From positions 3,562,783-3,626,782 of the forward strand of contig NZ_OY781925.1 of the NCBI RefSeq assembly GCF_963677305.1: a stretch of 64,000 nt of DNA. The letters run 5' to 3'. The position numbers and the translations under genes were made by a program. The DNA comes from an uncultured Holophaga sp. (GTDB taxonomy: Bacteria > Acidobacteriota > Holophagae > Holophagales > Holophagaceae). Below, one piece after another: positions 53,905 through 62,496 of the stretch (position 1 is the first letter of the stretch; every line of letters begins with the position of its first letter). The notes under the pieces were generated by a model, which saw only the letters and a program-made list of their open reading frames with translations, made no database searches and was not told the origin of the DNA.

Positions 53905-55437
53905 TTGATCTCCCTTTGGCTGTCCAACCACCTCCTGAGCTTCCTGGTGTTCTTCCCGCTGGTGCTGGGACTGGTCCTGCTCTGCCTTCCCGCCAGCCAG
54001 TCCGTCGTCGCAAAGCTGTTGGGCCTCCTGGGCTCGGTGGCGGTCTTCTTCATCTGCCTCCTCAAGTTCCTGCACCTCGGCGGGCTCCCCTTCGAGGAAC
54101 ACCTGCCCTGGATGACCCTCTCGGGGATCCCGGTGGACTACCACCTCTCCCTGGATGGCCTGAACTTCTGGCTTGTGGTCCTGACCACCTTCCTCACCCC
54201 CCTGACCCTCCTGGGCACCTGGAACAGCCTCAAGGAGCGCAGCGGGCTCGCCACAGCCCTCTTCCTGATGCTGGAGACGGGGATGCTGGGCGCGCTCCTC
54301 GCCCAGGATCTGCTCCTCTTCTACGTCTTCTGGGAGGCCATGCTCCTTCCCATGTATTTCCTCATCGCCCTCTGGGGCGGCGAGGAGCGCCGCTACGCCT
54401 CCCTCAAGTTCATGCTCTACACCCTCGCGGGCTCCCTCCTCTGGCTGGTGGCCCTCCTCTATCTGGCCAACAAGGCCGGGAGCTTCTCCCCCGCCCTGAT
54501 GGGCCAGACGGCCATGACCCTCTCCACCGGGACCCGGCACCTCCTCTTCCTGGCCTTCGCCCTGGCCTTCGCCATCAAGGTGCCCCTCTTCCCCTTTCAC
54601 ACCTGGCTTCCGGACGCCCACACCGAGGCCCCCACCATGGGTTCCGTGATCCTGGCGGGTGTCCTCCTCAAGCTGGGCACCTATGGCTTCCTGCGCTTCG
54701 CCCAGCCCATCTTCCCGGACTCGGCCCTCCACTACGCCCTCCCCATCGCCATCCTGTCCGTCATCGCGATCCTCTACGGAGCCCTGGTGGCCATGGTCCA
54801 GCAGGACATCAAGAAGCTGGTGGCCTACAGCTCGGTGAGCCACATGGGCTTTGTGATGCTGGGGCTCGCCAGCTTCACCCTGATCGGAACCCAGGGGGCC
54901 CTCCTCCAGATGCTCAACCACGGCATCTCCACGGGCGCCCTCTTCCTCCTTGTGGGCATGCTCTACGATCGGGCCCACACCCGCAAGCTCTCTGATTTCG
55001 GAGGAATCGCCTCGAGGATGCCCGTCTTCACCTTCTTCTTCCTGGTGGTGACCCTCAGCAGCATCGGGCTCCCCCTGACCAACGGCTTCGCCGGGGAGTT
55101 CCTGATCCTCAACGGTACCTTCACGTCCGCCTTCGGCTGGGGGAAGGCCCTGGCCTGCATCGCCACCCTGGGCGTCCTCCTGGGTGCCGTCTACATGCTC
55201 TGGATGGTCAAGCGGGCCTTCTGGGGGGCTGAGAACCCGGATCCCCACAGCGGAACCGCCCACCTGGCCCAGGACCTCAACGGACGCGAGATCGCGGTGA
55301 TGGTCCCCGTGGTGATCCTGATCTTCTGGATGGGCCTCCATCCCCAGACCTTCACAGCCGTCTCGGAGCGGCCCGTGGCCCAGGCTCTGGGCCAGATCCA
55401 ACCGGCCCCGGCCCAGTTGGCGGGAGTTTCCCGATGA
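53905..55437 (+). CDS. nuoM: NADH-quinone oxidoreductase subunit M
   Basis: A 510-residue antiporter-like proton-pumping subunit. FYVFWEAMLLPMYFLIALWGGEERRYASLKFMLYT, PLFPFHTWLPDAHTEAPTMGSVILAGVLLKLGTYG and VAYSSVSHMGFV are diagnostic. Translation starts at TTG 53905 after AGGAGG. Overlaps nuoN by four bases. Confidence 0.97.
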   Translation: MISLWLSNHLLSFLVFFPLVLGLVLLCLPASQSVVAKLLGLLGSVAVFFICLLKFLHLGGLPFEEHLPWMTLSGIPVDYHLSLDGLNFWLVVLTTFLTPLTLLGTWNSLKERSGLATALFLMLETGMLGALLAQDLLLFYVFWEAMLLPMYFLIALWGGEERRYASLKFMLYTLAGSLLWLVALLYLANKAGSFSPALMGQTAMTLSTGTRHLLFLAFALAFAIKVPLFPFHTWLPDAHTEAPTMGSVILAGVLLKLGTYGFLRFAQPIFPDSALHYALPIAILSVIAILYGALVAMVQQDIKKLVAYSSVSHMGFVMLGLASFTLIGTQGALLQMLNHGISTGALFLLVGMLYDRAHTRKLSDFGGIASRMPVFTFFFLVVTLSSIGLPLTNGFAGEFLILNGTFTSAFGWGKALACIATLGVLLGAVYMLWMVKRAFWGAENPDPHSGTAHLAQDLNGREIAVMVPVVILIFWMGLHPQTFTAVSERPVAQALGQIQPAPAQLAGVSR

Positions 55438-56930
55438 GCCTGAACCCCAGCCAGATCTCCTCCCTCATGGCCCTGCTCGTTCCGGCGGTGGCCGCCTGCC
55501 TGCTCCCCCTGGCCTCCATCGACCGGGACCAGAGCACCCAGAAGTGGATCCGCGCTGCCATGTTCTTCATTGCGCTCCTGGCTGTCGCGGGCAGCTTCCT
55601 CTACACGACCTCCCTCTGGGGTCGCGCCCTCCAGCCGGTCTTCGGCCCGGTCCGCTTTGATCGGCTCGCCCAGTTCTCGGCGATCTTCCTGGTGGTGGCG
55701 GCGGGACTGGCCATCCTCCAGCTCTGGGACCACCTCCACCAGGAGGGCTGGGTGAAGGGCGAGACCCTGGCCCTCATGATGTTCTCCCTCACGGGCATGC
55801 TCCTCTTCTGCGCCACCACCCACCTGCTCGTGCTCTTCCTCGCCCTGGAGCTCCTCTCCATCCCCCTCTACGCCCTCACCGCCACCCTGAGGCACCGGCA
55901 TGAGGCCCTGGAGGGTGGCGTGAAGTACTTCATGACGGGAGCGGTGGCCTCCAGCTGCTTCCTCATGGGCACGGTGCTCCTCTACGGCACCACCGGCACC
56001 CTGGAGATCACGGCCATGCGTGCGGCCCTTCCCTCCGTGGCCTCGGACCCCCTCTTCCTCCTGGGGGGGGCGCTCCTCCTGGTGGGCTTCCTCTTCAAGA
56101 TCAGTGCCGTCCCCTTCCACCAGTGGACCCCCGATGTCTATGAAGCAGCCCCCCATCCCATCGCCGGCTTCATGTCCGTGGCCACCAAGGCTGCGGCACT
56201 CATTGCCCTGATCCGGGTCTTCCCAGCCGGTCTCCTGAGCCTGGACACCCCCTTCAGCGCCAAGGTGAAGACGGTCCTCGCCCTCATGGCCGTCCTCTCC
56301 CTCATCCTGGGGAACCTGACGGCCCTCACCCAGAACAATGTGAAGCGCATGCTGGCCTATTCCAGCATCAGCCATGCCGGCTACCTCCTCCTCGGTCTGG
56401 TGGCGGGCACCGCCCAGGCCATGGTCGGCGTCGGATTCTACCTGGTGGCCTACCTGGCCATGAACATGGGGGCCTTCGGGCTCCTGACGGCCTATGGACG
56501 TACCGGGGGACGCACAACCTTCGAGGACTTCCGGGGACTGGGCTGGAAACGGCCCGAGCTCGGCATCGCCGCCGCCCTGTGCATGTTCAGCCTGGCGGGC
56601 ATCCCCCCCACGGGGGGCTTCTACGGCAAGTACATGATCTTCCGTGAGCTCATCGCCCAGGGACATGCCGGGCTCGCCATCGTGGGCGTCCTGGCCAGCT
56701 TGGTATCCGTAGCCTACTACTTCCGCCTCCTGGTGGTGATGTTCATGGAGCGCCCCCTCGCCTCGGCACAGCGGGAAGCGGCGGAACACCCAGCGGCGGT
56801 GTCCTCCCTGGCGAGTGGGACCGTCCTGGTCTGCGGCATCCTCGTCCTGGTCATCGGCCTCTTCCCAGGCTATCTCTCAGCCCTCTTCTCCGAGCGGGCC
56901 TTCCTGGACAGCCTCACCCTCCTGAAATGA
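55434..56930 (+). CDS. nuoN: NADH-quinone oxidoreductase subunit N
   Basis: A 498-residue antiporter-like subunit completing the membrane arm. ALELLSIPLYALTATLRHRHEALEGGVKYFMTGAVASS, VPFHQWTPDVYEAAPHPIAGFMSVATKAAA and MLAYSSISHAGYLLLGLV are canonical. It ends the nuo block; 70 bases separate it from the adaptor gene. Confidence 0.97.
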   Translation: MSLNPSQISSLMALLVPAVAACLLPLASIDRDQSTQKWIRAAMFFIALLAVAGSFLYTTSLWGRALQPVFGPVRFDRLAQFSAIFLVVAAGLAILQLWDHLHQEGWVKGETLALMMFSLTGMLLFCATTHLLVLFLALELLSIPLYALTATLRHRHEALEGGVKYFMTGAVASSCFLMGTVLLYGTTGTLEITAMRAALPSVASDPLFLLGGALLLVGFLFKISAVPFHQWTPDVYEAAPHPIAGFMSVATKAAALIALIRVFPAGLLSLDTPFSAKVKTVLALMAVLSLILGNLTALTQNNVKRMLAYSSISHAGYLLLGLVAGTAQAMVGVGFYLVAYLAMNMGAFGLLTAYGRTGGRTTFEDFRGLGWKRPELGIAAALCMFSLAGIPPTGGFYGKYMIFRELIAQGHAGLAIVGVLASLVSVAYYFRLLVVMFMERPLASAQREAAEHPAAVSSLASGTVLVCGILVLVIGLFPGYLSALFSERAFLDSLTLLK

Positions 56931-57000
56931 AGCGACACGACTCAACCCCCAGCCCCTGCACCCCTCTCATCTGACAGGGCATCCACCTCGGGAGCAGGAC

Positions 57001-58299
57001 ATGGCAGTCAAGCGCAGGATAGGGATCGCGGTCGCCGCAGGGGTGGTGGTTGCCGGAGGGGTGGCCACCTGGGCGCTTGGGAAGCGGCAGGAGCCGATCT
57101 CCTGGCGCACGGCGGCTGTGGACCGGGGGGATGTCACCCAGCGCATCAGTGCCACCGGCACCATCAACGCCTTCATTTCGGTCCCAGTGGGCACCCAGGT
57201 CTCGGGGGTGGTCACCGACCTCTACGCTGACTACAACAGCCTGGTGAAGAAGGGGCAGGTCATCGCCCGGATCGACCCCACCACCTGGGAGACCCAGCTG
57301 AAGGACGCCGAGGCAACCCAGCAGAGGGCACAGGCGGCCTTTCTCAACGCCAAGCTCGATTACGACCGGAACCGCAGACTCGCAGAGCAGCAGCTGGTGG
57401 CGGCTTCGGACCTGGATGCCAAACTGCTGGCGCTGAAGACAGCCCAGGGCAATCTGGATTCGGCCCGGGCCTCGGTCGCCCGGGCGAGGATCAACCTGGG
57501 CTACTGCACCATCCACGCCCCCGTGGACGGAGTGGTCATCTCCCGTGCCGTGGATGTGGGGCAGACCGTGGCGGCCAGCTTCAGCACCCCCAACCTCTTC
57601 ACCATCGCACGGGATCTCTCGAGGATGATCGTGGTGGCCTCCATCGATGAGGCGGACATCGGGCTGGTCTCGGTGGGGCAGAAGGCCTTCTTCACCGTGG
57701 ACAGCTTTCCGGACCGCCAGTTCAGGGGACGGGTGAGCGAGGTGCGCCTGGAGCCCATCACCAACCAGAATGTGGTCACCTACAACGTGGTCATGGAGGT
57801 TGCCAACGAGCCCAAGGCCGTTGCGGCCCCCCCCCTGCCAGCGCCCGAGCGGGCCCCCGAAACGGCCCGCTATGTACCGCCCGGTGGAAAGGTCTACCGT
57901 GGGGAGATGGCCCTCATGCCTGGCATGACGGCCAATGTCAGTATCGTCACCAACCGGAGGGAAAAGGTTCTCCGGGTCCCTGGCAACGCCCTGCGGTTCA
58001 ATCCCAGGGCCTTCCTCAGGGAGAGCGCCCAGCCCTCCCCGGGCCCCCGCACCGTCCAGGGCCCCCAGAATGGCAAGGGCATGACCGCCCGCAGGGAGGA
58101 TCGCATCTGGGTCCTGGAGAATGGAAAGCCCAAGGCCCTGCCCGTGACGGCGGGCGCCAGCGACGGGCAGTTCACCGAGGTCTCGGGCGAGGGTCTCCAG
58201 GAGGGGCTCCAAGTCCTCACGGGCGTCCAGGATCCCAAGAAGCCCGGCAAAGCCCAGGCCTCTCCCCTCGCTGGCCCCACTGGGGCGCCACGCCACTGA
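57001..58299 (+). CDS. MacA-like periplasmic adaptor (HlyD family)
   Basis: A 432-residue membrane-fusion protein with an N-terminal anchor (about 5-24), then VPVGTQVSGVVTDLYADYNSLVKKGQVIARID (lipoyl-like half), an alpha-hairpin (about 90-160), the second lipoyl half (YCTIHAPVDGVVISRAVDVGQTV) and beta-barrel and membrane-proximal domains. A Pro-rich insertion (AAPPLPAPERAPETARYVPP, about 280-300) interrupts the barrel region. It should bridge the inner-membrane permease encoded next to a TolC-like outer-membrane channel. Confidence 0.88.
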   Translation: MAVKRRIGIAVAAGVVVAGGVATWALGKRQEPISWRTAAVDRGDVTQRISATGTINAFISVPVGTQVSGVVTDLYADYNSLVKKGQVIARIDPTTWETQLKDAEATQQRAQAAFLNAKLDYDRNRRLAEQQLVAASDLDAKLLALKTAQGNLDSARASVARARINLGYCTIHAPVDGVVISRAVDVGQTVAASFSTPNLFTIARDLSRMIVVASIDEADIGLVSVGQKAFFTVDSFPDRQFRGRVSEVRLEPITNQNVVTYNVVMEVANEPKAVAAPPLPAPERAPETARYVPPGGKVYRGEMALMPGMTANVSIVTNRREKVLRVPGNALRFNPRAFLRESAQPSPGPRTVQGPQNGKGMTARREDRIWVLENGKPKALPVTAGASDGQFTEVSGEGLQEGLQVLTGVQDPKKPGKAQASPLAGPTGAPRH

Positions 58300-58308
58300 G
58301 GCCAAGCC

Positions 58309-59535
58309 ATGACCGGCATCCTTGAGTTCATCCGGCTGGCCCTCTTCGCCATCACCCGGAACAAGACCCGCGCCCTGCTCACCATGCTGGGCATCATCAT
58401 CGGCGTCGGTTCGGTCATAGCCATGATCGGCATCGGCGAGGGCTCCAAGAGGGCTTCGGTGGCCCTCATCGAGAACATGGGCTCCAACATGCTCATGGTC
58501 TCCAACGGGGTCTCCAACCGGACCACCGCAGGCCCCCTGAGCTCCGGGAGCATCGAGGTCCTGAGGGACGACGACGCCCAGCTCATCACAAGGGAACTCA
58601 GCCAGAGCAGTGTCGTGGCCGCCTCCCCCAGCGTCCGCACCACCCGACCGGTCATCTTCCAGAGCGTCAACTACATCACCAGCATCCAGGGCACCGGCCC
58701 CGACTTCCCGAAGATCCGGGGCTGGGACCTGGAACGGGGCCGATTCTTCACCGAGGGTGAGGTCAAGGGCCAGGCCAAGGTCTGCATCCTCGGCCAGACC
58801 GTTGTGGACAACCTCTTCCCCAATGGCGAAGAGCCCATGGGACAGACTGTCCGCATAGGCAAGATGCCCTTCGAGGTCATCGGGGTCCTGGAGAAGAAGG
58901 GGGCGGGGCTCATGGGGGACCAGGACGACGCCATCATCGCCCCCTACACCACCGTGATGCACAAGATCATGGGGCGGGACCGGATCCAGATGATCATGGT
59001 CAGCGCCATGGAAGGGCGCGAGGATCTTGCCGAGAGCGAGATCACCGCCCTGCTCCGCCAGCGGATGCGGCTCGGCCCCAAGGACGACAGCCCCTTCCAG
59101 TTCCGGAGGCAGGACGACTGGATCAAGATGCAGGAGCAGCAAGCGGGGGTCCTGACCATGTTCCTGGCCATGTCCGCTGGGATCTCCCTGGTCGTGGGCG
59201 GCATCGGCATCTCCAACATCATGCTGGTCAGCGTCACCGAACGCACCCGCGAAATCGGAATCCGACGGGCCATGGGCGCCACCCGCCGCACGGTGCTCTG
59301 GCAATTCCTCACCGAGGCGGTGGTGCTCTCCATCCTGGGGGGCATCCTGGGCATCCTCCTGGCCCTGGCAGCCATCTGGCTGCTGAAGTCCTTCTCCCCC
59401 CTCCCCGCCGTGGCCCTCCCCTGGGCTGTGGCCCTGGGCCTGGGATTCAGCGCCGTGGTCGGCATCGTGGCGGGCTTCCTCCCGGCCCTGAAGGCCGCCA
59501 AGCTGGATGTGATCGACGCTTTGCGCTATGAATAG
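58309..59535 (+). CDS. MacB-like ABC permease (FtsX domain), no ATPase domain
   Basis: A 408-residue permease of the MacB/LolCE type: an N-terminal helix (about 20-45), a large periplasmic MacB_PCD domain (about 50-270) and three C-terminal helices of the FtsX domain (about 285-400), with VGGIGISNIMLVSVTERTREIGIRRAMGATRRTV. In MacB the ATPase is fused at the N-terminus; here it is absent and no ABC ATPase gene is adjacent, so it must be encoded elsewhere. It follows the adaptor gene by 9 bases. Confidence 0.9.
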   Translation: MTGILEFIRLALFAITRNKTRALLTMLGIIIGVGSVIAMIGIGEGSKRASVALIENMGSNMLMVSNGVSNRTTAGPLSSGSIEVLRDDDAQLITRELSQSSVVAASPSVRTTRPVIFQSVNYITSIQGTGPDFPKIRGWDLERGRFFTEGEVKGQAKVCILGQTVVDNLFPNGEEPMGQTVRIGKMPFEVIGVLEKKGAGLMGDQDDAIIAPYTTVMHKIMGRDRIQMIMVSAMEGREDLAESEITALLRQRMRLGPKDDSPFQFRRQDDWIKMQEQQAGVLTMFLAMSAGISLVVGGIGISNIMLVSVTERTREIGIRRAMGATRRTVLWQFLTEAVVLSILGGILGILLALAAIWLLKSFSPLPAVALPWAVALGLGFSAVVGIVAGFLPALKAAKLDVIDALRYE

Positions 59536-59605
59536 CAGAGCGGAAACCGAAGCTCCTCCCGTCTGCGGAAGATCCCGGCCAGCCTGAAAGCATCGAAGTG
59601 CCGAG

Positions 59606-60841
59606 ATGAGCGAACACCCCCACGACCCCTTCCAGTCCCTGCGCTATGCCGAGTACCGGTGGTTCCTTGTGGGCACCACGGCGGTCTTCATGGCCACCCA
59701 GATCCAGACCGCGGTCATGGGCTGGCAGGTCTATGGGATCACCCACGATCCTCTCTCCCTGGGCTTGGTGGGCCTCTCGGAAGCCATCCCCTTCCTCTGC
59801 CTGACCCTGATCGGGGGTTATGCGGCCGACCGGCGGGATCGCCGGGGCCTCGCCCTGATCGCCACGGCGGTCCTGGCCCTCTGCGCCTGCCTGCTGCTGG
59901 TCTACAACCTGCACCACACCCCCAGCGCCCTGCCCTTCTATGGCATCCAGTTCCTCACGGGCATCGGCCGGGCCTTCTACCGGCCGACCTCCCAGGCTCT
60001 GGGCACGGAGCTGGTGCCCCGGGAGGCCTACCACAACGCCGCCACTTGGCGCAGTTCCCTCAGCCACACCGCCATGGTGGTGGGTCCGGCCCTGGGGGGC
60101 CTCCTCTACGGATTCGGGAACGCCACCACGGCCTACAGCACCGAGCTCGGACTCATGCTCGTGGGTTTCATCTTCCTGATGAAGGTCGGGCCCAGACCCC
60201 GCCCCGCCCCCCGCTCCAGCGGCCTCTTCCAGAGTCTGACGGAGGGGCTGCGCTTCGTCTTCCGCGAGAAGCTGATCCTGGGGGCCCTCTCCCTGGACCT
60301 CTTCGCGGTCCTCTTCGGCGGTGCCGTCGCCCTACTCCCGGTCTTCGCCTCGGACATCCTCCACACGGGCCCCCAGGGCTTCGGCATCCTCCGTGCCACA
60401 CCCGCGGTGGGTTCGGTGCTCATGAGCCTGGTCCTGGCCTTCATGCCCCCCATGAGGAAGGCCGGACGGACCCTGCTCATCTTTGTCGCCGCCTTCGGCC
60501 TCTGCTGGATTGCCTTCGCCTTCTCCCGCTGGTTCGGCCTCTCCCTGGGGCTCCTGCTCCTCTCGGGGGCCTTCGACAACGTGAGCGTGGTGTTGCGGGC
60601 CACCCTGGTGCAGTCCTACACCCCCCAGGAGATGATGGGGCGGGTCTCGGCCGTCAACGCCTTCTTCATCGGATCCAGCAACGAGCTGGGCGCCTTCGAA
60701 TCCGGCATCACGGCCCGCCTCATGGGCCTCATCCCGGCTGTGGTCTTCGGCGGTTGCATGACCCTGGTGGTCGTGGCGGCCACCGCCGGACTGGTGCCCC
60801 AGCTGCGCCGCCTCGACCGCATGGATGGCCGTCAGGACTGA
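59606..60841 (+). CDS. MFS exporter (EntS-like MFS_3 type)
   Basis: A 411-residue twelve-helix transporter. LGLVGLSEAIPFLCLTLIGGYAADRRDRRGLAL shows the conserved Asp-Arg-x-x-Arg-Arg loop, and GIGRAFYRPTSQALGTELVPREAYHNAATWRSS is typical of EntS-like exporters. The substrate is unknown; siderophores or drugs are usual in this subfamily. Seventy bases after the permease gene, possibly in the same unit. It converges with the small gene at 60848. Confidence 0.88.
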   Translation: MSEHPHDPFQSLRYAEYRWFLVGTTAVFMATQIQTAVMGWQVYGITHDPLSLGLVGLSEAIPFLCLTLIGGYAADRRDRRGLALIATAVLALCACLLLVYNLHHTPSALPFYGIQFLTGIGRAFYRPTSQALGTELVPREAYHNAATWRSSLSHTAMVVGPALGGLLYGFGNATTAYSTELGLMLVGFIFLMKVGPRPRPAPRSSGLFQSLTEGLRFVFREKLILGALSLDLFAVLFGGAVALLPVFASDILHTGPQGFGILRATPAVGSVLMSLVLAFMPPMRKAGRTLLIFVAAFGLCWIAFAFSRWFGLSLGLLLLSGAFDNVSVVLRATLVQSYTPQEMMGRVSAVNAFFIGSSNELGAFESGITARLMGLIPAVVFGGCMTLVVVAATAGLVPQLRRLDRMDGRQD

Positions 60842-60847
60842 TCAGCT

Positions 60848-61057
60848 TCAGCGAGTACCAGGGGCCTTGTAGGTGAGGGTGACCGGCTGGGCCGGGGCCT
60901 GTCCCTGGGACAGGGCTTTGGCGGCATCGGAGATGGCCACCGTATCCTGACCGGGAACCTGGGCGGCTGCCGCCTGGGGGACGGCCCTCTTCTGGACCGG
61001 ATGGCCCTGGGTGGGCTGGGAGACGGTGTGCTTGGATGCGATCTGGGAAACGCTCAT
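60848..61057 (-). CDS. Small protein with a DTVAIS motif
   Basis: A 69-residue Ala/Gln/Pro-rich protein with no signal peptide or hydrophobic core. Its centre reads GQDTVAISDAAKALSQ (about 38-53). The next gene upstream on the same strand has a closely related GGDSVAISSAGSQLSQ. TTGGAGCTACC precedes the ATG. The function is not recognised; short DxVxIS motifs occur in export-substrate-like and anti-sigma-like small proteins, but no assignment is made. Confidence 0.5.
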   Translation of the reverse strand: MSVSQIASKHTVSQPTQGHPVQKRAVPQAAAAQVPGQDTVAISDAAKALSQGQAPAQPVTLTYKAPGTR

Positions 61058-61097
61058 GGTAGCTCCAAGGTCCGGACTGGACCCGATCAGGCGGGCA

Positions 61098-61547
61098 TCA
61101 GCCCATCAGAGAGAAAAGGCCGCTATCCCCGGTGGAGACCTGGGAGGCCAGCATCGGGTCCTGGGACTGCGCCTGGAGAAGGGCGGCCATGAGGTTGTCG
61201 GCATCGGTCCCGTTGGCAACGACGCCCGAGGCGTTGTAGGTCCCCGTGCCGTTCTGCATGGAGGCCAGGATGCCCGACAGGGTTTCAGGCTTGTCCTTGA
61301 AGTACGCCTTCAGCTGGCTCAGGTCACTCTGGACATCAGCCTGCTGGGTGCAGAGATCGTTCAGGGCCTTGGTCACCTCCGGCGGCGCCTGGGAAAGCTG
61401 GCTGCCGGCCGAGGAGATGGCGACGGAGTCGCCCCCGCTTCCCGCCCCGAGAGCGGCGGTGGAGTCACCACCCGTCCCGGAGAACAGCCGCTGCAGCAGG
61501 ACACTGCTGACACTGGAGGCACTGGAACCGATCGGTAGGATACTCAT
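61098..61547 (-). CDS. Small Ser/Gly-rich protein with a DSVAIS motif
   Basis: A 149-residue protein beginning SILPIGSSASSVSSVLLQRLF, followed by a Gly/Ala/Ser linker, the motif GGDSVAISSAGSQLSQ (about 37-52) shared with the next gene, and a helical part (about 55-140, rich in Leu, Gln and Asp). The start has AGGAGC 7 bases upstream. It is 40 bases upstream of the gene at 60848 on the same strand and probably co-transcribed with it. The function is not recognised. Confidence 0.55.
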   Translation of the reverse strand: MSILPIGSSASSVSSVLLQRLFSGTGGDSTAALGAGSGGDSVAISSAGSQLSQAPPEVTKALNDLCTQQADVQSDLSQLKAYFKDKPETLSGILASMQNGTGTYNASGVVANGTDADNLMAALLQAQSQDPMLASQVSTGDSGLFSLMG

Positions 61548-61656
61548 GGAAGCTCCTGGGCAAACTCTGCTGAGCGGAATCCCACGAGCGATTTCCATGC
61601 CGCTCCATGAAACAGGGGCCCTTCCGGGCCCCCATGGCATGGAAAAGGGAAAGGTC

Positions 61657-62496
61657 TCAGATTTTCCAGAGTTCTACGTCCCCAATGTTCACATCCACCT
61701 GGGTCACATCCACAGGACCGTGCTTCCTTGTGAGGTAGCCGGGCTTTTCGAAGAGAAGGGTGTAGCAGCCGCTCTCCAGCCCCTTGAGCCAGAAATCCCC
61801 GTAGCTGTCCGTCACCGTGCTGCAGGTGGCCCCGGAGGCCACCTGAGTGGCCGTCACCTTGACCTCGCCCAGACACTCGTCGGCTTCCTGATCGTAGAGG
61901 GCGCCGGCGATGAACTTCTTGGGCAGCCCCAGGTAGTAGACCCTCGGCTTGATGTGGGCCAGCTCAGGCTTGAGCAGCTCGGCCCTGGCGATGAGGGCCT
62001 TGACCTTGGGATCCTCCTCGTCGCCGAAAACCATGGCCTCCGTCGGGCAGGCATCCACACAGCGGGGCTCGGACCAGCCATCATCCAGGAGGTGGGCACA
62101 GAAGGTGCATTTCTGGGCGATATTGAGGCTGTCGTTGAAGTAGATCACGTTCTCGTAAGGACAGGCATCCATGCAGATCTGGTTGCCCCGGCACTTGGCC
62201 GGGTCGATGATCACAGCCCCGTCAGCCCGCTTGTAGATCGCCTCCGACTTGCACCCCTTGATGCAGGGGGCCTCGTCGCAGTGCTGGCAGATGCTGTGTT
62301 CGTAGGTGATCATCACCTTCGGCACCTGCCCGCGGACACGGTCCTTGAGCTTGTTCCAGAACTGGCCGGTGTCCGGCTGGGGCTTGGCGATGGGCGACCA
62401 GTCGTTGGCACAGTGCTCGTCCTTGCAGGCAACCTGGCAGTTGTAGCAGCCATTGCAGACATCGTAGTTGATGACCAGAACCTTTCTGCCCATCAC
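61657..62496 (-). CDS. Pyrogallol hydroxytransferase (transhydroxylase), iron-sulfur subunit
   Basis: A 279-residue partner of the molybdenum subunit. Three [4Fe-4S]-binding regions are visible (CNGCYNCQVACKDEHC near 16-31, CQHCDEAPCIKGC, and CRGNQICMDACPYENVIYF with CTFCAHLLDDG...CVDACPTEAM). The last ~85 residues form a Cna-B/transthyretin-like beta domain (FIAGALYDQEADECLGEVKVTAT), the combination known from the BthL subunit of Pelobacter acidigallici transhydroxylase. It has no signal peptide, so it is cytoplasmic. Its ATG overlaps the stop of the large subunit by four bases. Confidence 0.88.
   Translation of the reverse strand: MMGRKVLVINYDVCNGCYNCQVACKDEHCANDWSPIAKPQPDTGQFWNKLKDRVRGQVPKVMITYEHSICQHCDEAPCIKGCKSEAIYKRADGAVIIDPAKCRGNQICMDACPYENVIYFNDSLNIAQKCTFCAHLLDDGWSEPRCVDACPTEAMVFGDEEDPKVKALIARAELLKPELAHIKPRVYYLGLPKKFIAGALYDQEADECLGEVKVTATQVASGATCSTVTDSYGDFWLKGLESGCYTLLFEKPGYLTRKHGPVDVTQVDVNIGDVELWKI

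Noticed and set aside
56914..59304. Nearly 800-codon antisense frame over the MacA/MacB-like genes
   Set aside because: A shadow of two well-supported genes, without recognisable domains.
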